NCBI GenBank assembly: GCA_036872755.1
Contig: JAVHNS010000008.1
Coordinates: 1,054,001 to 1,118,000 of the forward strand
Direction: 5' to 3'
DNA from: Orbilia blumenaviensis
Taxonomy: Eukaryota > Ascomycota > Orbiliomycetes > Orbiliales > Orbiliaceae
DNA: 64,000 nucleotides
A model generated the notes under the pieces. The model saw only the letters and a program-made list of their open reading frames with translations, made no database searches and had not been told where the DNA came from. This document shows, one piece after another, positions 55,801 to 64,000 of this stretch. Within the stretch, counting starts at the first letter, position 1. Each line of letters begins with the position of its first letter. The translations under genes were made by a program, and so were the position numbers.

Positions 55801-56772
55801 CGCGGAGGTCTTCGAACTGTTTCAAATCGATGCTTAAACTATACCATATTAAGATACTTGCCTGCCCCAAAATTGTTGACCTGGTGCAGAAATACAATGG
55901 TCTCGACTCCCGCATTGATTGCATTGAGCAAAGCCGTTTAACATTGCTAACAACTCCTCTAATTTATGCAACCCCGCATATTCGCTTGTTAAACATCCAT
56001 AAAACTGGAGTATTTTAACATTCACTTTTATTTATGTCTATAAGCTAACTAACGGCTGCGCGTTGAACTCAATTACTTGTTAATCTAGCTAACGGGTAAC
56101 TTAATGTTAGTGTTCGTTCCTGGCGGCCGCGAGGCAAGCTAGAGCTGCATATGCAAGCCTAGTCACCAATCAGGTGGAAATAAATTCATATTGTCAGGGA
56201 CATATTATATCGAATGCTGTGGGTACCGTGAAATTTGATCATCATGTCGACCAACCCTCTATGGCTCCGTAACGTATATAACCTCGGCCATGTCACGGGT
56301 CATGTCACCTTGCGCCGATTCTCAACACATTTGATGTTTCTTGGCACCTGTTTTTGGCAATAAACTTGAGAAAGTGACAGGGATATTGGGAGACAAAATG
56401 CCACATGCAACACAAGTTCTGTCGTGCCGCTGACCATGCATGTCTGCTGGTGGACAAACTGTTTCCATGGCCTCGTGATAGGGATATACTCCTTTTATAG
56501 GCCGTCCGTGTTTACCGTGTTAGGCTACATAAATGGTGACATCTACAAGAAGATCTATACCGATGTTAAGGCCAGGATCAGGAACGGCTGAGTGCTATAT
56601 TATAACCAAGTACTGGATAGCATTTCATCATCAATTATATCTGATTAAATACAGTTCATAAAGAGGGCAGCCATAAACTATGGGCACAAAAAGATTGGTA
56701 ACGCAAACGGGTATATGAGAAAAAAACTAAAAGCATGTAAAGCTTACTAGGGAGAACTATTCTTCAAGATTT
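52811..56772. other. gene-poor 4-kb region
   Basis: No gene can be supported. Immediately left lies the leader of the rhodopsin-domain gene with a CGACG-rich stretch at 52925-52965. Plus-strand frames at 53120-53744 are fairly long but have no recognisable family, no clear start context and no joinable exons. The right third is AT-rich. Confidence 0.5.
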
Positions 56773-58906
56773 TCAAGGTCTCTCTGCAACTAGGCTCGTC
56801 CTCCTGGCAGCTTCAAGCTCAGTCTCCGTGGAAGTGCCAACATTGCCAACGTAAGAAGTCTTTGCCAGGTTATTCAGCTTATCCTCTTCCTTATCCAGGC
56901 TGCGGAACTGCATCCAGAAGAAGAAGGCTCCAAGAGCAGCGAGGATGGCAGCAACAATATAGTTCCAAACAAGCAGGGGATCGTTCGCGAGGCCGACGAA
57001 GGCAAAGCCAATGGCAGTGCTGAATGCGCTCATGACAAGGAAAACAGAGGTAACCAAAGACTTCATGTTAGTTGGCGCCTTTGTGAATGCGTACTCTAGT
57101 CCGGTGATAGATGCGAAAATTTCAGAGATGGCAATCAAGACGAAAGCACCTGTTTGGGCCCAGACATTGATTGGCGCTGGGTCACACTTTGGATTGGCAG
57201 CATCATAACCGCATGGGGATTTCTGGTAGATATAGTATTGGAGAACAGCTGCCCAGATCATAGCGAACACACCGGTGATGAAACCGAATGTAATCTTTTT
57301 GATTGGCGTGAAGTTGATGCCCATTTTTCGGAGAGTTGGGTATAGAACGAGATCAAAGACTGGGATAAGAATGATCAAGGAGAATGGGTTTAAATTAGAC
57401 AAGATATCGTTGGGTAAACCTTTGGTGTCCATAACAGCGGCTTGGGAAGTGAGATTGCCGTTGATCTGATATGCTCATGTTAGTTACGGATATTAATCTG
57501 AAGTTATGCCGAAGTGTATTTCATACCTGGTTGTAGGTGATCCAGTAAAGTGGGTACCAGAGGAAGACCTTGCACGCTTTAATACCACGGGAAACTTCGT
57601 CAACCCATTGGTCGTCGAAGGTCATCCATTTTGGTCGTTGGTCCACAGGAACCTTAGACGGTTTGGCATTCTCCCAGAAAGTACCATCAGTCAGGTTCTT
57701 ATAAGTTCTAACGGGATTGGCACTCCATTTGCCGCGAGATGCGAAGGCCATAAGTTGCATAGACCGAGACAGAACTGAGTATGTTGCAGGTGTTCGGACA
57801 TACTTCTTCCTGCAAATGACCATGATAAGTGGGCAAAACAGGAACATGATGGTGGGAAGAAGCTAAAGAGGAAGAAAACATATTGTTAGCATTTGTGACG
57901 TAAGAGTCCACTAATCTCGTAAACCAGCCCCACGAAGTGGCCCGTATTTTGGAGTCCGCTATGCCACAGGTTGCGGACAAATGAAAGGGCCTTACATAAG
58001 ACAAATAGAAGCCAACATAATGCTCGGCATAAACCATACTGATCTGACCTGTCAAGGCGCCGACATTGATCATGAGGTAGAAGTACATGAAGATTCGGGA
58101 GATCGTCAAGATCGGGTCGACGATAACCTTTTCTCCAGTAGGTAAAGTGACAACTTGCTTTTTGTCCTGTCTATACTGTTCGGCGATAAGAGGAGAAATG
58201 TTGGATTTAAATCCACCAGTACCGCCACCCATGATGATAATTCCAAGGATCATAACTCCTAGGGAGGCTTTCGGGATCGCGATGACAGATGGAATGGCAC
58301 AGACTACGAGAAGTATGTGACCAACCATTGCAAATGCAATGGAATACATGATAGTCTTGTATCTTCCCCTAATTAAGTAGTTAGGATCAACTCAGGCATA
58401 GTATCCTTCAATCGAGGTTCATAACTTACCAATATCTATCTGCGACATATGCACCGAACAGGGGCATAAGATACGCCCAAAATTGATTAAACTGGGTTAT
58501 ACTGGTAGCTGTTCGCTGGCCTAGTCCTAAGGCACCTGATTGTTCGACAATTCGTCCCGCGCCCGTGACTGAATTTGGGGGCAGGGGCTGTTGCACAAAG
58601 TTGGTAACTTTAGATACTGTCAGCACTGATCCCGCTCAGATCCATTGCGTGTGAGTGTGTAAACTTACAGACTTGTGTAACACCATAGTAAGAGAAACGC
58701 TCGCAGAGCTCAACGAAAGCAATCGTATATGCGGTCCATGGAACCTGTCCTGCCACTCTTCTGAGGGTGGCTAGCTCTTCTTCTGTTGGGGTTCCGTCGT
58801 CATTGACAAAATCTTTGTCGTCGTAATAGACGGGAGCAGCGGGGGCCTCTTGATGGGTGACGATTAAATCCCCGCCCTCTGCTTTGGGCGATTTTATATC
58901 TGCCAT
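56773..58906 (-). CDS. POT/PTR2-family di/tripeptide-proton symporter, 5 exons
   Basis: Exons are 58906-58669, 58616-58430, 58368-57996, 57862-57527 and 57465-56773, giving about 608 residues. The start is the ATG at 58906 (MADIKSPKAEGGD). POT family signatures are plain: FVELCERFSYYGVTQV in helix 1, ITQFNQFWAYLMPLFGAYVA, DRYWGRYKTI (restored by splicing), GIIIMGGGTGGFKSNISPLI with AEQYRQ, and the second family motif FMYFYLMINVGALTGQIS. Later helices carry WVDEVSRGIKACKVFLWYPL and SEIFASITGLEYAFTKAP. The protein imports di- and tripeptides with protons across the plasma membrane for nitrogen nutrition. The short cytosolic C-terminus ends RTSLVAERP. Fungal PTR2 genes are commonly induced by amino acids and repressed by ammonium, but no regulatory site is identified here. 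All five joints are in phase. Confidence 0.93.
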
Positions 58907-61225
58907 CTTAGAGAACTGAAAGTTCAAAGTACGAAAATCTAGTTGCCCCGCCGATTAAGCTAGCGGATATGAACACAGCGAGAGATCACTGCGCTCTTGA
59001 AAGTTGGAGAGCCGTATCCAGAAAGGGTACCGAGAAAAGCGACAGATGGTAAAGATTCCTGGCCGCCGGACATTATATAACGATATTTTGCTTCGGCATA
59101 ATCAAAATATGGTGCCATATCTTGCATTACCCTCGAGCTTTGCACGACCCATAAAAAAAAAAAAAAAACGAAAGTCAAGGGCAAAAAAAACTCTCATGGG
59201 ACAGGAAGCCAACAAGGGAATTCTCCAACCCTGGCTCTTTCCTAAACCCTTAGGCTGTCAATCATTGGCAATGCCAATCGTTTACTGGGCAAGCGGCTTC
59301 ATTGAAAAGAAGAACCTGCCAAGTGAGGGAACGAGGATATTCACATTCCTGTTGAGCGACGCTGTGCTTGCTTCTCGCCCAATCTGGTAGGTGTGTTGCG
59401 CAGCTGATTACGGCCTGCAGAGTGTGGTAGTTCGATTGGAGCTGCTTGCGAAACAGGGGTAGTAATTCGGGACGAGGATGCTCGCTATTGACTCGGATAG
59501 GGCTCAGAAAAGGATAGAATGCATAGAAGCATCGCATCGGAAGTGGCGTAAATGCTTAATATATTCCGCATATGCACGTAGCCTTAAAAATTTAAATTCT
59601 TTTAACATTTTATGCTGTGGCTAGTTCCATCAAATTCGTAACGTTGTAATGATCTGGATCTTGGGCTTAGGGAGCCCGTGGATATTCAAAATGGGAGATT
59701 ATTGGATCAAACAATTCAGTTGGGGTCAGTAATTATCAACCCTACGCTGCCATGGCCTGTTAGCGCCCGAGACATATGGTTTGGGGCGTTGTATTATGTA
59801 ACCCGAGCCTGATCAAGACTCGGAGAGTAATATAGCGGGAGAAGGTCAATAACTTTGCTTTCTGATGTCGCGTGAACCTGTTTGACGTCGAACCTGTACT
59901 TGGCAGGTTGCCTTCATCGAGCTACCTTCTGAAAAAGGCAACCGTCCTGGTGTGTTGCGCCGAAAGCATTGGCTGCGCAGGCATATCCCTTCCTGATTAT
60001 CAACGGCCGAGCGAATCCAAGGTTCCTTATCAGAAGAACCGTCGATAGCCTCAGCAATATTTCGCTTGGCGCTAATCAACCGACGGCCCGGTTATAGCTA
60101 GGTACGACTCTCAATCAGAATTACTGGTATACCAAGATCTTGGGATTTCGACAGGTTGCAGCTGGTACTCCACTCGGTCAAAACTCCCGGCTCTTTGTCT
60201 ATCTGATATGCTGATATCATGATATACGGTCTGCTGGACTAGTATTCCTAAAGCTAACCCATATCTGTTATCCGCTTGGCCAATCGGCGAGGGCGCCCGA
60301 AATATTCAAATTCTCCACTACTATGTGGGTTGGACGATGAACGTGTGTGCTTCGACGTTCACGTTCATCGTCCAACCACACCCTACTTGTTATATCAGGG
60401 TCGCACCCATTTCAAGAAAAGGTCGTATTATGACATGTCATCCTGATATATGATATAGCGAGTTATCGGCATCTGCATTGGAAACATAGCCTATAGATCA
60501 TATTATCTTGCCCACAGATCCGAGTCTACTGCGTTGGTTGGTGCCCGTCTATTGTCATATGCAATTAATTTAACCAAACTTCATCTATCATGCTGTGGGT
60601 AAAACACGTAGGTTACATATTAAGGCTAACTAAGCATTAAAGTCATAACTAGATGGAAACTATCTATGTTATCCTGTGTAATAAGGGTTCGAATATTTGG
60701 CTCATATAGCGCGCAAAACGACTTGTTTTAGCAGGGCGAGGAGCTTCCGAAATAGTAAATATTGAATGTACATGGGCGGGGAAGCTCCCTTAACATAATG
60801 TCTTACCGCAAAAGGCTACATCAGTATACCAAATCGATGACTTTGGAGGTGTTGATTAATCTGAGTGAGAATTAGGCTTCGCCTAGCCCGAAAAAAAAGT
60901 CAGAACTTGGCGGGCAAGGATTTTCGAAATTCTTGGAGGTTGGGCGGTTTTTGAATTTAATAGTAGCACATAGCTGAGTAGGACTGATCAGATAGTCGGG
61001 GACCGAGAGTATGTAGTTCGAATGCAGTTGGAGAGGAAAATGATAAAGAAATACCCGACAGTTCGGAATAACCCCATGGGACTGTTACTGTGTGAGGCAC
61101 ATTCCTAGGGATTGTTGACCTTGAGATTATAGCCTATAAATGATATTAATTGGAGGAGTAACAGTCAGTGTTTAACGATGTAACTCTTTTATCAAAATAG
61201 GTGGACCGTTTCATAGGTATCTTGC
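58907..61225. other. gene-poor 2.3-kb region with a perfect hairpin
   Basis: No gene is supported. An A16 tract lies at about 59152-59167 in the PTR2 promoter region. A perfect 18-bp inverted repeat lies at 60328-60377. Otherwise short unrelated frames. Confidence 0.5.
60328..60377. repeat. perfect inverted repeat, 18-bp arms, 14-base loop
   Basis: The arm GGTTGGACGATGAACGTG at 60328-60345 is exactly complementary to CACGTTCATCGTCCAACC at 60360-60377. It would form a strong hairpin in DNA or RNA. No gene overlaps it. Confidence 0.95.
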
Positions 61226-62376
61226 CTATAGGGTTGGACTGTGACCCATAGACCCCCCTCCATAACCGTGTATTCTAGCAAGTGGTAGGCGTCGTGGCTT
61301 TTGGCCCGGCCCTTCAAGATAGTAAGGTTCTCTCGTGCTAGGTGCCAACTTGCTTAACCTGTTTTTATGAAAGAAACGACCAGGTGTGGAATCAGGGCTG
61401 TCATCATAAAACCAATCACTGTCACTGTCGTCGTCTGAATCGATTGTTTCCGGATTATATTCGGGCAGGTGTAGATTGTAGAGATCCGTCCCATCCAGTC
61501 CAAATAATGATTCTAAATCTCCAACGGGGTTTCTAGTTGCATGTCCAGCTCTCTCAGCCTCCTCCCTCGTTACGATCAGTTTCGCACATTTGCATTCTAC
61601 ACCAGTTTGCGTGTTAGTATCTTGTTGGCCATCGAGTGACTTGGACGAGACATTTCTGGGTATCTCATTCCAGAAGTCTATTAGCCTCATTAGGGAGCTT
61701 GCTCTATTAATTTTTACTTACGGAAGATGGACCAACACGCGGTAGCAGTTCTAATGTCCTCACAGGGACTACCAGGTGTGTGGGGGGTTGGATAAAGTAT
61801 GGTGCCATCTACGGTGTTGTCGTCTTGACACGCGCACTCATGGCATAAACTATCCTGCTTAGTTTTGATAAGGCTCATGAAAACAGCCACACCATGTGGC
61901 CCCGAAGAATGTGGCCGGACACCAAGGTCCAAAGCTAAATCTTCTTCAAAGAATTGAGAGGGCTGCAGACCAAGGGTGTTTAGCAGAACGCCGCGCATAT
62001 TTTTACTTCTCCAGTATTGTATTACTGCACGCGGTGGCAGGCAATCAATTGTTTGGGGAAGCTCGACATAGGGAGACCAATTAGTAACTAGCGGCGTTCG
62101 CTGTAAGATGCCATCAGGTTCTGAGGGAGGGGTCGGTGGGTCCACTTTCTTTGTTGTCGCTACGATGCCTGGGATAGGTATGTTAGATATCTTAGATATC
62201 GAAGTAAGACCGCGATTATTGCGAGCGATGAACCCTTCGGGGGGCGCCGTCACATTCGTGGGTACCGAATTTGATCTATCGAGTGGAAGAGCATTGGCCA
62301 TGCTTGTGGTTTGCGCCCAAAGTAAGACAAAGATGGGTATCAAAGAATAAAAGATGAAAGTATAAATATGTATCAT
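61226..62376 (-). CDS. secreted protein of unknown function, 2 exons
   Basis: Exon 1 is 62376-61722 and exon 2 is 61677-61226, separated by a 44-bp intron (GTAAGT ... CTAATAG); the product is about 368 residues. A signal peptide opens it (MIHIYTFIFYSLIPIFVLLW, cleavage probably near residue 29). A Pro/Thr-rich segment follows, then a more conserved-looking region: IDCLPPRAVIQYWRSKNMRG, GVRPHSSGPHGVAVFMSLIK, then CHECACQD, SPCEDIRTATACWSIF and VECKCAKLI, giving about eight cysteines after residue 110. The C-terminal ~110 residues are acidic (DSDDDSDSDW) and then basic, without cysteines. No family is recognised. Without the intron the protein stops at the junction, losing the last cysteine pair. 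Extracellular location is inferred from the signal peptide. Confidence 0.65.
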
Positions 62377-64000
62377 TCGGAGAGCGATAAGCTGACCAAA
62401 CGCGAACGACTGGGCCGATGAAATTAGTACTATAGTTAAATCGAGCGTGTTCAGATTGAAATGGCCAGCATACGTGTCAAACGGTCAAAGGTTAGATTTT
62501 CTGGTTTCGGTGATAATATTATATAATCAATGAATTGAGAGTATAGTGAGGTGGAATTGTGTTCGGTTGTAGAGGAGTGGTGCCAGATCGGGGACAGATC
62601 GATTGACACCATATATATCAATATCCGAGCACTGAATTTTGCAAATTACAATATTAACGTATAGGTTCGGACCGAGACTAGGTTCGTGACATGGTACAGA
62701 TTAGAAGGCTTTGGATTATGCGTTAGCTTACACGTGCGGCGGTATTTCTATATAACGTTGCAGATCTTGACTGAGAACCTCAAATAAACAAGTAGATAAT
62801 TATGCTGGCGGTCCTCTCGGTAAGCCTATAATCTTTTTATCTAACCAGTGCCCTAGGCTACGATTAAAATTATGCGATTAGGTGACGCTGTTCGACTTTT
62901 GGTTATCAATGCATGCATTATTATAATGTTATAGCTCACCCGTGCGTGTAGACGTGGGGTGGCAACTTTGTAACATAATTAGTTTGAATGGCGCTCTCTG
63001 TGTCGTTCTTTTCATGCAGGCGGAAAATAAGCCAGCCCTTATGGCACATCATATCTCCCTCAGTAGCCGGAGAATCTTTATCCCGGATTTACTAAGTTTT
63101 CTAGGAATCAGCAGGGCTAGAGCGCGAAGATATCGCGTTAAATTGGCAAGCCTAACATGCCAACAATGGTGTTTGACTTGTCAGGTCCCAGGTGCAGGTG
63201 CGAATGTATGGCTCATGTAAGCCGAAACAGTTGGATATGTCGCTAATCCTGAGGGCATAATCTAGTTTCAGAGCCTTTCAGAGCTTTAGTCAACGTTAAT
63301 AACAGTTAAAATCCACATTTTCACTTATTCGACGTCGCATCGTGGTCAAAATTACTGGTCAGTATTACCGAAGAACACAGGAAAGATGTAGACTTGATAG
63401 TACTTTCCTAAAGTATAAATCCGTTAGATAGCCGATATAAAGTAGCTATGAGCTTTTAAACATGTAACTTGGACGCCTTCAATGTTAAACCAGAAGCTGC
63501 CCGCGTTACAATACGTGTTCATGAGCTGATCTCCACTATATGCCTGATATTCAACCCACGTGCACCCTCAAGCTTACCAATAGCTGGTGAGTTGTTATAT
63601 GTTTTTGCGTTGGTAGAAAGATCGATCTGGAGCATGATTACTCACTCAAAAAGTTGAACTGAAATATTTAAGAACAAGACGGCAGCGAGGGGTTTAGACA
63701 TGCATACACAGTGAGACGCCTTTGTACTACGATGCACGATGATCCATAATATCGGTGCACCGTGGACCTCCTTTCCACGTCATGCCAACAGTAAGATAAA
63801 CAGCTTAGAATGGGAAATTGACGCCGTTAGCCAATTGGCGCCAACTATGTTTCAAATTTTGCAAATTCTGAATTCCCGAGAACAAAAGTTGTATGAGAAG
63901 CCAAAGTTTAGCCCTGCATAAACCGTGTTCCCTTAATACCGATCAAAGATACACAAACCCATCAGTTGGGCCTCCAGAGTTATGGCAAATGCTCTCTCGG
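62377..64000. other. intergenic / window end
   Basis: The last 1.6 kb contains the promoter of the secreted-protein gene and no supported gene. Positions 63481-63546 form the second copy of the diverged repeat also found at 36764-36825. Confidence 0.5.
63481..63546 (+). repeat. diverged dispersed repeat, copy 2
   Basis: This is the partner of 36764-36825. The final 22 bases are identical and the preceding ~40 bases are similar, with differences that include several transitions. Same strand in both places. The readable peptide includes VKPEAARVTI and LISTICLIF. Confidence 0.5.

Noticed and set aside
1..64000. tRNA, rRNA, CRISPR or secondary-metabolite cluster
   Set aside because: No B-box-like sequence with a foldable tRNA, no spaced direct repeats and no backbone synthase gene could be found on either strand.

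Overview
The window is nuclear DNA of a filamentous ascomycete (Pezizomycotina). The genes carry short introns of about 50-145 bp with GT..AG ends and CTAAC/CTAAT-type branch sites. The families are typically fungal: rhodopsin-domain membrane proteins, SUR7/PalI, Het-C, POT peptide transporter, alpha-glucoside MFS permease, fungal NHA antiporter, 2EXR/F-box-like and DUF7587-type proteins. A leotiomycete-like fungus is a reasonable guess, but nothing here fixes the class.

Layout. Positions 1-15.4 kb are fairly dense: a rhodopsin-domain protein (228-2290), a repetitive unknown protein (2740-4777, minus), a small membrane protein (5808-6397), a SUR7/PalI-like protein (7093-7996), a five-exon intracellular alpha-amylase (8343-10213, minus), an ankyrin-repeat protein (10707-12401, minus), the SBDS/Sdo1 ribosome maturation factor (13157-14032) and, convergent with it, 40S ribosomal protein S18 (14629-15438, minus). 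Positions 15.4-20.8 kb hold no convincing gene, only some coding-like fragments that may be decayed.

Positions 20.8-34.1 kb hold an alpha-glucoside-type sugar permease, a secreted Het-C domain protein, a DUF7587-like protein ending in six cysteines, a DUF1993 protein, a Na+/H+ antiporter and an unknown Ser/Pro-rich protein. After a 3-kb AT-rich gap come a J-domain protein with a charged coiled coil and a C-terminal Myb/SANT-like domain (37152-38368, minus), a secreted subtilisin-like protease (39940-41976, minus), a small secreted eight-cysteine protein (44229-44661), a 2EXR/F-box-like protein (45196-46245, minus), an RBR-type E3 ubiquitin ligase (47452-50058, minus), a second rhodopsin-domain protein (51438-52810, minus), a PTR2-like peptide transporter (56773-58906, minus) and a secreted protein of unknown function (61226-62376, minus). 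Neither window edge cuts a recognisable gene.

The genes do not form one pathway. Two loose themes are visible: core ribosome biology (SBDS next to RPS18) and nutrition or surface interaction (amylase, sugar and peptide transporters, protease, secreted proteins). Most multi-exon models were assembled by hand: exon phases add up to an open frame in each case, and the junctions that remain uncertain are stated. No tRNA, rRNA, CRISPR array or intact transposon was found. A pair of diverged repeat copies and a perfect 18-bp hairpin suggest old mobile-element remnants.
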